Shown piece after piece: positions 25,095 through 35,339 of a DNA stretch of 64,000 bases (the first letter of the stretch is position 1; each line of letters opens with the position of its first letter). A program made the translations under genes and the position numbers. The stretch comes from Bacillus sp. ISL-51 (GTDB lineage: Bacteria > Bacillota > Bacilli > Bacillales > Bacillaceae): the NCBI RefSeq assembly GCF_018613535.1, contig NZ_JAGGQB010000006.1:434001-498000 (forward strand), read 5' to 3'. The notes under the pieces are model-generated. The model was not told where the DNA came from and ran no database searches. It saw only the letters and a list, made by a program, of their open reading frames with translations.

Positions 25095-26276
25095 GTGGGG
25101 AAAACGGTAATCGTAAGTGCGGCTAGAACGCCGTTTGGAAAATTTGGTGGGGCATTAAAAGAAGTAAAGGCGGCAGAGCTAGGCGGCATTGCTATAAAAG
25201 AAGCAATGAAACGCGCCGGTGTCAGTACCGGGGAAGCAGAAGGAGCCGTCATGGGAATGGTCGTTCAGGCTGGAGCGGGCCAGATTCCGGCGCGGCAGGC
25301 TGCCAGGTTCGCAGGGCTTCCTTGGTCCGTTCCGGCTGAGACGATTAATAAAGTATGTGCATCGGGGCTCAGAGCCGTCACGTTCTGTGACCAGATGATT
25401 CGGGCGCATGATGCGGACGTGCTTATCGCCGGCGGAATGGAGAGTATGAGCAGCATTCCGTACGCCGTGCCGGCCGGCCGCTGGGGCGTTCGGATGGGAG
25501 ACGGTGTACTTCAGGATTTAATGGTACATGACGGATTGACATGTGCATTTGAAAACGTTCATATGGCCGTTCACGGGAGCCATGCGGCCAAAAAGTACGG
25601 CATTTCCCGAAACGAACAGGACAATTACGCCTTGCTGAGCCAGAAACGGGCCGCTGATGCAGCTGATGCAGGCAAATTGGCAGAAGAAATCGTCCCCGTC
25701 ACTTGGACCGGCAAAAAAGGCAAAGAATACACTGTAGCAGCTGATGAGGGGCCGCGCCCTGATACAAGCCTCGAACAGCTTGCGAAACTTTCTCCTATTT
25801 TTACTAAAGACGGAACGGTCACAGCAGGCAATGCTCCGGGTGTAAACGACGGTGCGGGAGCCTTTGTGCTGATGTCAGAGGAAAAAGCCGCAAAGCGCAA
25901 TGTCAAACCGCTTGCTTCAATTCTCGGATTTGCTTCTGTCGGATTGGAAGCTTCTGAGCTTGCAAGCGCGCCGGGGGAGGCCATCATTCAGCTGCTGAAA
26001 AAAACCGGCTATTCGATTGAGGACATTGATTTGTTCGAAGTGAATGAAGCGTTTGCGTCCGTCGTACTGGTGAGTGAGAAAATAGCCGGCTTCAGCCTTG
26101 ATAAAGTAAATGTAAACGGCGGCGCGATTGCTTTCGGCCATCCGATCGGAGCAAGCGGCGCCCGCATCATCATGACTCTCATATACGAATTGAAGCGGCG
26201 CGGCGGCGGTTTAGGCGTGGCGGCCATATGCAGCGGAGCCGCTCAAGGGGACGCCGTGCTGCTTGAGGTGTACTGA
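25095..26276 (+). CDS. mmgA: Acetyl-CoA C-acetyltransferase MmgA
   Basis: 393-residue thiolase making or cleaving acetoacetyl-CoA. GTG start behind GTGAGG. Nucleophilic cysteine in [11 protein letters not shown] (about residue 86), catalytic His in [17 protein letters not shown], and the second Cys in [13 protein letters not shown]. First gene of the sigma-E operon; with MmgB and MmgC it forms a short-chain acyl-CoA degradation route used by the mother cell. Confidence 0.95.
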   Translation: MGKTVIVSAARTPFGKFGGALKEVKAAELGGIAIKEAMKRAGVSTGEAEGAVMGMVVQAGAGQIPARQAARFAGLPWSVPAETINKVCASGLRAVTFCDQMIRAHDADVLIAGGMESMSSIPYAVPAGRWGVRMGDGVLQDLMVHDGLTCAFENVHMAVHGSHAAKKYGISRNEQDNYALLSQKRAADAADAGKLAEEIVPVTWTGKKGKEYTVAADEGPRPDTSLEQLAKLSPIFTKDGTVTAGNAPGVNDGAGAFVLMSEEKAAKRNVKPLASILGFASVGLEASELASAPGEAIIQLLKKTGYSIEDIDLFEVNEAFASVVLVSEKIAGFSLDKVNVNGGAIAFGHPIGASGARIIMTLIYELKRRGGGLGVAAICSGAAQGDAVLLEVY

Positions 26277-26299
26277 ATATCAAGCGAAGGGAGAAACAG

Positions 26300-27151
26300 A
26301 TGAAGATGAAAAGGATAATGGTCGCAGGCGCGGGACAGATGGGGGCAGGCATTGCCCAGACTGCCGCAGAAGCAGGGTGTGACGTCATTTTATATGATTG
26401 GGAGCCGGCTGCAGTGACAAAAGGCCTTCAATACATACAAAAAAATCTGGATAGAGATAAGGCGAAAGGGCGCAAGTCACATCTTGAGACAGAAACCATT
26501 TTCAGCCGCATTTCTCCGGCCGGGCTGGATGAAGCGGAAACAGCCGATTTTGTCATTGAAGCCATTGCCGAAAACAAAAAAGCCAAAGCTGAATTGCTTC
26601 AAAAACTAGACCGCATTTGCCAGCCTCATGCCATTTTAGCCAGCAATACTTCCTCTCTTCCGATTACAGAGCTTGCGGCTGTCACGCAAAGGCCGGAGAA
26701 AGTGATCGGCATGCACTTTATGAACCCGGTTCCGGTCATGGAACTTGTTGAAGTAATCAGAGGGCTCGCAACATCCGATGAAACGACGGAAACCGTACAG
26801 AGGCTTGCCTTAAAGATGAAAAAAACACCGGTGGAAGTCAATGACTTTCCGGGCTTTGTGTCCAACCGTGTATTGATGCCGATGATAAATGAAGCTGTTT
26901 TTTGCCTTTATGAAGGAGTTGCGTCAAAAGAAGCGATTGATGAGGTGATGAAGCTCGGCATGCGTCATCCGATGGGGCCTTTAACGTTAGCCGACTTAAT
27001 CGGCTTGGACACATGCCTTTCCATAATGGAGGTCCTGCACACGGGGCTTGGGGATTCGAAATACCGTCCATGTCCGCTGCTCAGAAAATATGTAAGCGCC
27101 GGCTGGCTCGGCAAAAAAAGCGGCCGTGGTTTTTATGAGTATGAAAGGTGA
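26300..27151 (+). CDS. mmgB: 3-hydroxybutyryl-CoA dehydrogenase MmgB
   Basis: 283-residue NAD(P)-dependent dehydrogenase of the HAD/Hbd type. Rossmann motif VAGAGQMGAGIAQTAAEAG, catalytic SNTSSLPITEL and GMHFMNPVPVMELVEVI, C-terminal FVSNRVLMPMINEAV. It starts 23 nt after mmgA behind AAGGGAG. Converts 3-hydroxybutyryl-CoA to acetoacetyl-CoA, feeding the thiolase MmgA. Confidence 0.95.
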   Translation: MKMKRIMVAGAGQMGAGIAQTAAEAGCDVILYDWEPAAVTKGLQYIQKNLDRDKAKGRKSHLETETIFSRISPAGLDEAETADFVIEAIAENKKAKAELLQKLDRICQPHAILASNTSSLPITELAAVTQRPEKVIGMHFMNPVPVMELVEVIRGLATSDETTETVQRLALKMKKTPVEVNDFPGFVSNRVLMPMINEAVFCLYEGVASKEAIDEVMKLGMRHPMGPLTLADLIGLDTCLSIMEVLHTGLGDSKYRPCPLLRKYVSAGWLGKKSGRGFYEYER

Positions 27152-27187
27152 CGTAAGTATGGCAAAAATATGCGGGAGGCGGCAGCC

Positions 27188-28321
27188 GTGCATTTGACGG
27201 AAGAGCACATCATGATGAGAAAAATGGTTCGGGATTTTGCCCGTAAAGAAGTCGCGCCGATGGTCGAGATCATGGAACAAACAGATGAATTTCCAAGCAG
27301 CCTGATCAAAAAAATGGGTGCGGCAGGCCTTATGGGGATCCCTGTTCCGGAAGCCTATGGCGGAGCCGGAGCCGACACAGTGTCTTATATCATGGCGATA
27401 CACGAAATCTCAAAAATCAGCGCGGCCGTTGGCGTTATTTTATCGGTTCACACATCAGTAGGGACAATCCCGATTTTGCATTTCGGGACAGAAGCCCAAA
27501 AACAAACATATATCCCCAAACTGGCTGCGGGCGAATATGTGGGCGCGTTTGCCCTCACCGAGCCGCAATCCGGATCTGACGCGGCAAGCTTAAAAACAAC
27601 GGCGGTGCGAAAAGGCGGCTCTTATATTCTTAACGGCTCAAAAATATTTATTACAAACGGCGGAGCAGCAGATCTGTATCTCGCGTTTGCCTTGACAGAT
27701 CCGGAAAAAGGGAGAAAGGGCATATCTGCTTTTATCGTTGAAAAAAGCACATCAGGCTTTCACATCGGAAAAAAAGAAAAAAAGCTGGGGCTTTTGGGTT
27801 CCAACACGGTTGAATTGCGATTTGATCAAGCGGAAATCCCCGTTGAAAACAGGCTTGGTGAAGAAGGAGAGGGTTTTTCAATTGCCATGAAAAACCTTGA
27901 CGTCGGACGGATCGGCATCGCGGCTCAGGCGCTCGGCATTATAGAAGCCGCTCTTGGCTGTTCTGTTGAGTATGCGAAAAACAGGACGCAGTTCGGCCGG
28001 CCCATCGCCTCCAATCAGGCAGTCTCATTTAAGCTTTCTGAAATGGCTGTGAATGCCGAAGCGGCGAAACTGTTAGTCTATCAAGCCGCTGATCTGTATC
28101 AGCGGGGGCTTCCCTGCGGAAAAGAAGCGTCCATGGCGAAGCTATTCGCGTCCGATGCAGCGATGAAAGCAGCGACGGAAGCTGTTCAGATTCACGGCGG
28201 CTACGGCTATATGAAAGACTATCCGGCAGAACGTTTATTTCGGGATGCGAAAGTGACACAAATCTATGAAGGTACAAATGAAATTCAAAGACTGATTATT
28301 TCAAAGTATCTTCTTCAATAA
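27188..28321 (+). CDS. mmgC: Acyl-CoA dehydrogenase MmgC
   Basis: FAD-dependent short-chain acyl-CoA dehydrogenase. I use GTG 27188 behind GGGAGGCGG, giving 377 residues; the ATG-like start at 27170 lies upstream of that site. Domains in order: N-terminal helices (MMRKMVRDFARKEVAP), beta barrel (FALTEPQSGSDAASL), C-terminal helices with the catalytic Glu in TQIYEGTNEIQR. Biochemical work on the B. subtilis protein supports oxidation of short acyl-CoAs. Confidence 0.94.
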   Translation: MHLTEEHIMMRKMVRDFARKEVAPMVEIMEQTDEFPSSLIKKMGAAGLMGIPVPEAYGGAGADTVSYIMAIHEISKISAAVGVILSVHTSVGTIPILHFGTEAQKQTYIPKLAAGEYVGAFALTEPQSGSDAASLKTTAVRKGGSYILNGSKIFITNGGAADLYLAFALTDPEKGRKGISAFIVEKSTSGFHIGKKEKKLGLLGSNTVELRFDQAEIPVENRLGEEGEGFSIAMKNLDVGRIGIAAQALGIIEAALGCSVEYAKNRTQFGRPIASNQAVSFKLSEMAVNAEAAKLLVYQAADLYQRGLPCGKEASMAKLFASDAAMKAATEAVQIHGGYGYMKDYPAERLFRDAKVTQIYEGTNEIQRLIISKYLLQ

Positions 28322-28342
28322 TAGCAGAAAAGGAGCGAAATC

Positions 28343-29440
28343 ATGGAATCATATTCTCCCGGTTTAGAAGGCGTCATCGCAGTGGAAACGGAGATTTCTT
28401 TTCTCGATACACAAAAAGGAAACATTTTAATCAAAGGCCATGATCTGATTGAACTTTCTAAAACGAACAGCTACATGGACATTGTCCACCTCTTGCTGGC
28501 AGGCAGGCTTCCGAATTCAGAAGAAAAGGCAGCGCTTGAGGAAAATATTAAGCGCGGCGGGCGAATCCCTGAGGAAATCTTGCAGATCTGCCGGCTGCTG
28601 CCCCGAAATACTCACCCGATGGACGGATTGAGAACAGGACTCTCTGCACTAGGGGGTTTTGACAAAAACCTTGACGGCCGCTCGCCTTCTGAAAATCAGC
28701 ACCGTATCTGTGAGCTATTGGGGAAAATGCCGAACTTGACCGTAAACAGCTACCGCATTATAAACGGCCTGGAGCCTCTGGAGCCGGTCGAGTCGTTATC
28801 ATACAGCGCAAATTTTTTATACATGATTACAGGAAAAATACCTTCATCGCTTGAAGAGGATATTTTTGACCGTTCCCTCATCTTGTACAGTGAGCATGAA
28901 TTGCCCAACTCAACGTTTGCCGCCCGCGTCATTGCATCCACTCAGTCAGATTTATACGGCGCTTTAACGGGAGCTGTCGCATCGCTGAAGGGAAATCTTC
29001 ACGGCGGAGCGAACGAGGCAGTCATGTATATGCTTCAAGAAGCGAAGGATAGAGACGGATTCGAACAATTGTTAGCTCAAAAGCTGGCAAAGAAAGAAAA
29101 AATCATGGGCTTCGGACACCGTGTCTACATGAAAAAAATGGACCCGAGAGCTCTTATGATGAAAGATGCGCTGAAAAAGCTGTGCGATCTTTCCGGCGAT
29201 GCCAGCCTTTATGACATGTGTGAAGCCGGTGAAAAGGTCATGCTGGAGGAAAAAGGTCTTTATCCGAATTTAGATTACTACGCCGCACCCGTCTATTACA
29301 TGCTCGGCATTCCGATTCCGCTGTATACGCCTATTTTCTTCAGCGCAAGGACCGTCGGTTTATGCGCTCACGTTATGGAACAGCACGATAACAACCGGCT
29401 TTTCCGCCCGCGTGTCCGCTATACCGGGGCGCGCCTGTAA
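28343..29440 (+). CDS. mmgD: 2-methylcitrate / citrate synthase MmgD
   Basis: 365 residues, citrate synthase fold. Catalytic His in KGNLHGGANEAVM, GFGHRVY, and the C-terminal Asp/Arg segments (YYAAPVYYMLGI; RPRVRYTG). Condenses propionyl-CoA (or acetyl-CoA) with oxaloacetate, the entry to the methylcitrate cycle. It lies 21 nt behind mmgC and just before mmgE and yqiQ, which complete that cycle. Confidence 0.93.
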   Translation: MESYSPGLEGVIAVETEISFLDTQKGNILIKGHDLIELSKTNSYMDIVHLLLAGRLPNSEEKAALEENIKRGGRIPEEILQICRLLPRNTHPMDGLRTGLSALGGFDKNLDGRSPSENQHRICELLGKMPNLTVNSYRIINGLEPLEPVESLSYSANFLYMITGKIPSSLEEDIFDRSLILYSEHELPNSTFAARVIASTQSDLYGALTGAVASLKGNLHGGANEAVMYMLQEAKDRDGFEQLLAQKLAKKEKIMGFGHRVYMKKMDPRALMMKDALKKLCDLSGDASLYDMCEAGEKVMLEEKGLYPNLDYYAAPVYYMLGIPIPLYTPIFFSARTVGLCAHVMEQHDNNRLFRPRVRYTGARL

Positions 29441-29470
29441 ACAGATATGCAAGAGAAAGGAAGAGGAAAA

Positions 29471-30895
29471 ATGACAGCAACCCGAATGGATACAGTGATA
29501 GAAGAAATCTCAGATTACGTGCTTCATCAAGAGATTGACAGTTCAGAAGCTTTCACTACTGCCGGACATGTACTGCTCGATACGATTGGCTGCGGCATTC
29601 TGGCGCTCAGCTATCCGGAATGCACGAAGCTGCTCGGACCGATTGTCCCCGGCACAGCCGTTCCGAACGGAAGCAGAGTCCCCGGCACGCCGTTTGTCTT
29701 AGATCCTGTCTTGGCGGCTTTTAATATCGGGTGTATCAATCGCTGGCTTGATTATAATGATACGTGGCTTGCAGCCGAATGGGGACATCCGTCTGACAAT
29801 CTCGGAGGAATTTTGGCTGCAGCTGATTATATATCAAGAGTGCGTCTTGCTGAGGGGAAAGAGCCGCTTACAGTGCGGAATGTCCTGGATGCGATGATAA
29901 GAGCGCACGAAATTCAAGGTGTGCTCGCCCTTGAAAACAGCCTGAACAGAGTCGGGCTTGATCATGTTTTGTTTGTCAAAGTGGCAACAGCCGCTGTTTG
30001 CGCAAAACTGTTAGGCGGTACAAAAGAGGAAATCAACAACGCCGTATCTCACGCATGGCTTGACAATTCAAGTCTCAGAACATACCGGCATGCGCCGAAC
30101 ACCGGCTCGCGAAAATCATGGGCGGCCGGTGACGCAGCGAGCAGGGGTGTTTATTTGGCGCTTATGGCCTTAAAAGGAGAGATGGGATATCCGACAGCTC
30201 TGACCGCCCCGGGCTGGGGATTTCAAGACGTTTTATTTAACGGCCAGGAAATAAAGCTTGCCCGCCCGCTTCAATCCTATGTCATGGAGAATGTCTTATT
30301 TAAAGTTTCTTATCCTGCGGAATTCCATGCTCAAACAGCGGCAGAATGTGCGGTTTTGCTCCATCCGGAAGTGCAAGACCGGATAGAGGACATCGATCGG
30401 ATTACGATTCAGACACATGAATCAGCGATTCGGATCATTGACAAAAAAGGGCCGCTTAAAAATCCGGCGGATCGAGATCATTGCTTGCAGTATATTACAG
30501 CGGTCGGTTTAATTTTCGGGGATATTACAGCTGATCATTATGAACAGGAAACAGCGTCAGATCCGCGAATTGATATATTGCGCGGCAAAATGGAGGTGAC
30601 TGAGCATAAAGTGTACTCTGAGGATTACTTAAAGCCGGATAAGCGATCCATATCAAATGCCGTACAAGTACATTTTAAAGACGGCACAAGCACGGAGCGG
30701 ATAGAATGCGAATATCCGCTCGGGCACCGGTTCCGCCGGGAGGAAGCCGTTCCGAAAATTCTCGCTAAGTTTTCAGCTAACATCGGCACTCACTTCTCAG
30801 CAAAGCAGCAGTATAAGATAGAAGAAGCCTGTAAACACCATGACCGGCTTCAGCAGATGGCCGTCAATGAATTTATGGATTTATTTTGTGTATAA
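29471..30895 (+). CDS. mmgE: 2-methylcitrate dehydratase MmgE (PrpD family)
   Basis: 474 residues from ATG 29471 behind GGAAGAGG; the earlier ATG 29447 is not preceded by a site. PrpD-type, iron-sulfur-free dehydratase: [66 protein letters not shown]. Dehydrates 2-methylcitrate to 2-methyl-cis-aconitate. No separate aconitase partner is in the operon. Confidence 0.92.
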   Translation: MTATRMDTVIEEISDYVLHQEIDSSEAFTTAGHVLLDTIGCGILALSYPECTKLLGPIVPGTAVPNGSRVPGTPFVLDPVLAAFNIGCINRWLDYNDTWLAAEWGHPSDNLGGILAAADYISRVRLAEGKEPLTVRNVLDAMIRAHEIQGVLALENSLNRVGLDHVLFVKVATAAVCAKLLGGTKEEINNAVSHAWLDNSSLRTYRHAPNTGSRKSWAAGDAASRGVYLALMALKGEMGYPTALTAPGWGFQDVLFNGQEIKLARPLQSYVMENVLFKVSYPAEFHAQTAAECAVLLHPEVQDRIEDIDRITIQTHESAIRIIDKKGPLKNPADRDHCLQYITAVGLIFGDITADHYEQETASDPRIDILRGKMEVTEHKVYSEDYLKPDKRSISNAVQVHFKDGTSTERIECEYPLGHRFRREEAVPKILAKFSANIGTHFSAKQQYKIEEACKHHDRLQQMAVNEFMDLFCV

Positions 30896-30913
30896 AAAAG
30901 GAGGATTACAAAC

Positions 30914-31819
30914 ATGACGTGGATCGTCAGCAGGCAATCAACACAAGAGGAGCTTGCAGAACGGTTCCGCACTCTGATGACAGCGCCGGAGCTTTTGCAG
31001 ATACCTGGCGCTCATGATGCGATGGCCGCTCTTATCGCCAAGAAAACGGGATTTTCCGCGCTGTATTTATCAGGAGCAGCGTACACCGCCAGCAGAGGGC
31101 TTCCTGATTTAGGCATCGTCACATCGGCGGAAATGGCTGAGCGGGCAAAAGATTTAGTCCGCTCAGCCGACCTGCCCGTCCTTGTGGATATCGACACAGG
31201 CTTCGGCGGTGTTTTGAATGCCTCCCGCACAGCGAGGGAAATGTACGAAGCGCGTGTGGCCGCCGTACAGATGGAGGACCAGCGCCTGCCGAAAAAATGC
31301 GGGCATTTAAACGGGAAACAGCTCGTGCCGATAGAAGAAATGGCGCAAAAAATCCAAGCCGTCAAGCAGGCAGCGCCGACGCTTGTCGTTGTCGCAAGGA
31401 CAGACGCCAGACAGCAGGAAGGAATAGAGGGGGCTTTAAAAAGAGCCGCCGCATATATAAAAGCGGGCGCCGACGCCATCTTCCCTGAAGCGCTCCAATC
31501 AGAAAGTGAGTTCAGAGAGTTCGCCGAACAGCTCGGCGCCCCGATCCTCGCAAATATGACTGAATTCGGAAAAACGCCGTATTACAGCGCAGAAGAATTT
31601 GCCGAGATGGGCTGTCAGATGGTCATTTATCCGGTCACGTCTCTCAGAACCGCAGCCAAGGCTTTTGAACGGATATTTCGTCTCATAAAGGAAGAAGGAT
31701 CGCAAAAAGAGGGGCTGTCACAGATGCAGACGCGAAAAGAATTATATGAAACAATCGCTTACCATGATTATGAAGCTCTGGATGATTCCATTGCCAAAAC
31801 GATTTTGCCGGATGAGTAA
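30914..31819 (+). CDS. yqiQ: Methylisocitrate lyase YqiQ (PrpB family)
   Basis: 301 residues, isocitrate lyase/PEP mutase barrel. Metal-binding DIDTGFGG, catalytic loop PKKCGHLNGK with the active-site Cys, VVARTDAR and FPEALQS. Splits 2-methylisocitrate into pyruvate and succinate, so mmgD-mmgE-yqiQ turn propionyl-CoA into pyruvate in the mother cell. Strong AAGGAGG site 18 nt after mmgE; a terminator follows directly. Confidence 0.94.
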   Translation: MTWIVSRQSTQEELAERFRTLMTAPELLQIPGAHDAMAALIAKKTGFSALYLSGAAYTASRGLPDLGIVTSAEMAERAKDLVRSADLPVLVDIDTGFGGVLNASRTAREMYEARVAAVQMEDQRLPKKCGHLNGKQLVPIEEMAQKIQAVKQAAPTLVVVARTDARQQEGIEGALKRAAAYIKAGADAIFPEALQSESEFREFAEQLGAPILANMTEFGKTPYYSAEEFAEMGCQMVIYPVTSLRTAAKAFERIFRLIKEEGSQKEGLSQMQTRKELYETIAYHDYEALDDSIAKTILPDE

Positions 31820-31820
31820 A

Positions 31821-31846
31821 AAGCCCTTCTTTTCAAGGGCTTTTTT
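31821..31846 (+). terminator. Terminator after the mmg operon
   Basis: AAGCCCTT-CTTTTC-AAGGGCTT with TTTT, facing the convergent yqzF. Confidence 0.9.
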
Positions 31847-32087
31847 ACAGCTTTTTTTTCCTGAATCGGGGGCTTACTTGATTGCGTTTCCGGTCTCTGT
31901 ACAAAATAAATCCGGCCAAAATATACATGCCGAACAGAAAAAACGCCAATCCGGCTGAACCTTGAAGAAAAAGTGAGGGAAACGGAGCAAATGTATGTCC
32001 GAATAAAGCATCTCTCATCAGTTTAATGCCAAGCGCGGAAACAGCGCCGGGAATGACTAAAATCAAAAGCGCAGCAAGCCGGCTCAT
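31845..32087 (-). CDS. yqzF: DUF2627 membrane protein YqzF
   Basis: 80 residues with two transmembrane helices (about 5-22 and 45-64: LLILVIPGAVSALGIKLM; GSAGLAFFLFGMYILAGFIL) and a basic C-terminal tail (YRDRKRNQVSPRFRKKKL). It is the usual convergent gene between yqiQ and bkdR in Bacillus. Function unknown. Its 3' end abuts the mmg terminator. Confidence 0.85.
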   Translation of the reverse strand: MSRLAALLILVIPGAVSALGIKLMRDALFGHTFAPFPSLFLQGSAGLAFFLFGMYILAGFILYRDRKRNQVSPRFRKKKL

Positions 32088-32144
32088 ATTCAGAAAACCC
32101 CTTTATCTTTTATATTTCCTTTATTGTCCAATTGAAAAAATATT

Positions 32145-32172
32145 TTGTCAAGAGAAGAAAACGTGGTAACAT
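32145..32172 (+). promoter_or_regulatory. Candidate promoter of bkdR
   Basis: TTGTCA (32145-32150), 16-bp spacer, TAACAT (32167-32172). The palindromes at 32181 and 32211 lie at and just after the expected start site. Confidence 0.45.
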
Positions 32173-32180
32173 AAGGGTTG

Positions 32181-32224
32181 TGCAAATTATTGCAACGGAA
32201 AATACAGGTGTGCAAATTCTTTCA
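32181..32224 (+). promoter_or_regulatory. Two TGCAA-N4-TTGCA type sites in the bkdR leader
   Basis: A perfect dyad TGCAA-ATTA-TTGCA (32181-32194) and a second, half-conserved copy TGCAA-ATTC-TTTCA (32211-32224), exactly 30 bp apart. Both are preceded by GTG or TTG in the longer direct repeat TGTGCAAATT. The placement over the start region suggests an operator of unknown owner. Confidence 0.5.
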
Positions 32225-32241
32225 TACAAAGGGGTATCGGG

Positions 32242-34311
32242 ATGCAGAAGGTGCTGATTATAGGTGCTGGTAAAGGAGGCACAGCGCTCTTACAGATTTT
32301 GATGAAAACAAAGCTGATTGAAATCATTGCTGTTGTTGATCAAGATTCGGAGGCGCAAGGGCTGAAAGAAGCCGAGAAATACGGAATTGCAACCTCATCA
32401 GATTGGAAACCCTACATAACCAAGGAAATTGATATCATCATTCATACAACGGGCGACAAAGCGGTCATGGACGAGCTGCTCCGTGAAAAATGCGAACAAA
32501 CCATTGTTATGCCGGGAAAATTGGCGTACATGGTATTTCAGCTGATGGAAGAAAAACAGCAGCTCATTCAAATGCTGAAGTCGCAAACCTATAAGCACGA
32601 CCGGATTTTTAATTCAACACATGACGGAATGATTTTTATAGACGTCAACGAAACGATCATTTTATTTAATCACATGGCGGAAAAAATGGTCGGGAAAAAA
32701 CGGGAGGACGTCATCGGCCGCCCGATAAAAGAGGTGGTGGCGAATACGAAGCTGCCGCGGATTTTAAAGACGAGAGAACCGGAATACAATCAAAAGCAGC
32801 TTCTCGGAAAGCACTTGCAGATTGTCACCACAAGGCTGCCGATCATTGATGTAGGCGGAAAGCTTCTCGGCGCGTTATGCGTTTTTAAAGACATTACAGA
32901 CGCGGTCGAGCTTGCAGAAGAGGTGACAAACTTAAAAGAAATCCGTACGATGCTGGAAGCGATTATTCAATCGTCAGACGAGGCCATTTCAGTTGTGGAT
33001 GAAAACGGCATAGGCCTGTTAATTAATAAAGCATATACGAAAATGACCGGGCTTTCTGAAAGTGAAGTGATCGGCAAACCCGCCGGCACGGATATTTCCG
33101 AGGGGGAAAGCATGCACTTAAAGGTATTAGGGACAAGGCGGCCCGTTCGGGGTGTGAGAATGAAGGTCGGCCCTAATAAAAAAGACGTCATCGTCAATGT
33201 TGCCCCTGTGATTGTGGACGGCATTTTAAAAGGCAGTGTCGGGGTCATTCATGACGTGTCAGAGATTAAAACACTGACTGCCGAACTGAATCGGGCGCGG
33301 CAGATCATCCGGACGCTGGAAGCAAAATACACGTTCGACGATATTATCGGCACGAGTGAACAGATGCTGGTTGCGCTTGAACAGGCGAAGCTTGGCGCAA
33401 AAACGCCGGCAACGATTTTATTGCGGGGGGAATCCGGCACCGGAAAAGAACTGTTTGCCCACGCCATACATAATGAAAGCGACCGAAAATACAATAAATT
33501 CATTCGCGTTAATTGTGCGGCGCTGTCTGAATCCCTGCTAGAATCCGAGCTGTTCGGTTACGAAGAAGGAGCTTTTACGGGTGCCAGGCGCGGAGGCAAA
33601 AAAGGGCTTTTTGAGGAAGCGAATAACGGCAGCATATTCTTAGATGAGATAGGAGAGCTGACGCAAAATACGCAGGCGAAGCTGCTCAGGGTGCTTCAGG
33701 AAAAAGAGATTATCAGAGTCGGCGGCACAAAAGCGATTTCTGTAAATGTCAGAATCATTGCAGCGACAAACGTCAATATTGAAAAGGCGATGGCGGACGG
33801 AACATTTCGTGAGGATCTGTATTACCGCATCAACCGCTATCCGATCTCCATTCCGCCGCTTCGGCAGCGAAAAGAAGATATCGAAGCGTTAAGCGTCCGG
33901 CTTATTGAAAAAATCAATCAGGATTACGGCCGCAATGTGAAGGGGCTGACCCCCAATGCTTTGCGTGCCTTATCAGCCTACCGCTGGCCGGGAAACGTGC
34001 GTGAGCTGGAAAATGTGCTCGGACGGGCCATGATATTTCTGGAGCCGCATATGGAGCGGATTGAACAGCAGCATTTGCCTGTTTTTGAAACGGAACAAAA
34101 CGAAAAGAATGGCGGCCAAAGTGATTTTCCTGATGTAGAAGGAGAAAAGCTGTCTCAGGCCGTTGAAAAATTTGAAGCTCATTTAATTCAAAAAACGCTT
34201 GAAAAGCATAAATACAATCGTACAAAAACGGCAAAGGCGCTCGGCGTCAGCATTCGAAATCTGTACTACAAAATGGACAAGTACGGTCTTGCAAATGACG
34301 GCATGCAATAA
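32242..34311 (+). CDS. bkdR: Sigma-54 (SigL)-dependent activator BkdR
   Basis: 689 residues. N-terminal nucleotide-binding-like region ([18 protein letters not shown]), PAS domains about 120-350, AAA+ domain with Walker A GESGTGKE (about 395), the sigma-54 contact loop GAFTGA (about 443-448), Walker [12 protein letters not shown] and R-finger region, and a Fis-type helix-turn-helix at the end ([20 protein letters not shown]). Activates the following ptb-bkd operon from its -24/-12 promoter in response to isoleucine/valine. RBS AAAGGGG. Confidence 0.95.
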   Translation: MQKVLIIGAGKGGTALLQILMKTKLIEIIAVVDQDSEAQGLKEAEKYGIATSSDWKPYITKEIDIIIHTTGDKAVMDELLREKCEQTIVMPGKLAYMVFQLMEEKQQLIQMLKSQTYKHDRIFNSTHDGMIFIDVNETIILFNHMAEKMVGKKREDVIGRPIKEVVANTKLPRILKTREPEYNQKQLLGKHLQIVTTRLPIIDVGGKLLGALCVFKDITDAVELAEEVTNLKEIRTMLEAIIQSSDEAISVVDENGIGLLINKAYTKMTGLSESEVIGKPAGTDISEGESMHLKVLGTRRPVRGVRMKVGPNKKDVIVNVAPVIVDGILKGSVGVIHDVSEIKTLTAELNRARQIIRTLEAKYTFDDIIGTSEQMLVALEQAKLGAKTPATILLRGESGTGKELFAHAIHNESDRKYNKFIRVNCAALSESLLESELFGYEEGAFTGARRGGKKGLFEEANNGSIFLDEIGELTQNTQAKLLRVLQEKEIIRVGGTKAISVNVRIIAATNVNIEKAMADGTFREDLYYRINRYPISIPPLRQRKEDIEALSVRLIEKINQDYGRNVKGLTPNALRALSAYRWPGNVRELENVLGRAMIFLEPHMERIEQQHLPVFETEQNEKNGGQSDFPDVEGEKLSQAVEKFEAHLIQKTLEKHKYNRTKTAKALGVSIRNLYYKMDKYGLANDGMQ

Positions 34312-34313
34312 AT

Positions 34314-34346
34314 TGCAGGGACAGCGCAAGCCGCTGCATGTTTTTT
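34314..34346 (+). terminator. Probable terminator after bkdR
   Basis: Outer TGCAG/CTGCA with inner AGCG-CAAGC-CGCT, followed by TGTTTTTT. It separates bkdR from the sigma-L promoter. Confidence 0.5.
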
Positions 34347-34379
34347 AAAAGAGAAGCCGAAAAATGCCTCTTGCTCATA

Positions 34380-34396
34380 TGGCACAGAACTTGCAT
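34380..34396 (+). promoter_or_regulatory. Sigma-L (sigma-54) -24/-12 promoter of the bkd operon
   Basis: TGGCACAGAACTTGCAT matches the TGGCAC-N5-TTGCA consensus exactly, with GG and GC ten bp apart, 38 bp before the ptb start. Confidence 0.88.
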
Positions 34397-34434
34397 CTGA
34401 ACAGAACGGATTCGCACAAGGAAGGTGGTACAAA

Positions 34435-35328
34435 ATGAAGCTGAAAGACCTAATTGAAAAAGCTGCGGCAAAAAATGCGAAAACGATAGCAGTGGCCCAC
34501 GCAGCAGATAAAGAAGTGATCCAGGCCGTCAAAATGGCGGCAGAGCATCTGTCGGCGCGATTTTTACTGACAGGTGACAGTGAAAAGCTGAAAGAACTTC
34601 TGGCAAACGAGCCGAAGTTCAATGCTGAGATCATACATGCTGATTCACCTGAAGAATCTGCGGCAAAAGCAGTCCGCGCAGTGCGTGAAAAAGAAGCCGA
34701 TATACTGATGAAAGGGAATCTGCCGAGCTCGACCCTTTTAAAATCGGTTTTAAACCGTCAAGAAGGGCTCCGTTCGAAACGGGTGTTATCCCATGTAGCA
34801 GTTTTTGAGGTGCCGGACTATGACAGACTGATATATGTCACCGATTCAGCGCTGAACATTGCCCCGTCTCTTGAAGATTTGCGGCATATTCTGCAAAATG
34901 CCGTTCATGTTGCGCATTCAGTAGGGAATCATATGCCAAAAGTTGCAGTTCTAGCCGCCCTTGAAACTGTTAATCCGAAAATGGAGGCAACGCTGAACGC
35001 GGCAGCGATCGTCCAGATGTGCAACAGAGGGCAGATTACCGGCTGTGTTGCGGATGGGCCGCTTGCTTTGGATAATGCCGTCTCAGCAGCGGCGGCAGCG
35101 CAAAAAAATATTTCCGGAAGTGTAGCGGGCCAGGCAGACATTTTGCTCGTCCCGTCAATTGAAGCTGGCAATATGCTTTATAAGTCAATGATTTATTTTG
35201 CCAAGGCAAACGTCGCGGCCGTCATCTCGGGTGCGAAGGCGCCGATTGCATTAACGAGCAGAGCGGATACCGCAGAAAATAAACTGTATTCCATTGCGCT
35301 TGCCATTTGCGCATCACAAGAACAGTAG
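34435..35328 (+). CDS. ptb: Phosphate butyryltransferase
   Basis: 297 residues of the PTA/PTB family; converts branched or butyryl acyl-CoA plus phosphate to acyl phosphate. N-terminal [38 protein letters not shown]-terminal [18 protein letters not shown]. Behind GGAAGGTGG. First gene of the SigL operon; with Buk it allows ATP formation from the acyl-CoA products of BkdABC. Confidence 0.94.
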   Translation: MKLKDLIEKAAAKNAKTIAVAHAADKEVIQAVKMAAEHLSARFLLTGDSEKLKELLANEPKFNAEIIHADSPEESAAKAVRAVREKEADILMKGNLPSSTLLKSVLNRQEGLRSKRVLSHVAVFEVPDYDRLIYVTDSALNIAPSLEDLRHILQNAVHVAHSVGNHMPKVAVLAALETVNPKMEATLNAAAIVQMCNRGQITGCVADGPLALDNAVSAAAAAQKNISGSVAGQADILLVPSIEAGNMLYKSMIYFAKANVAAVISGAKAPIALTSRADTAENKLYSIALAICASQEQ

Positions 35329-35339
35329 GAGGAACGAAC

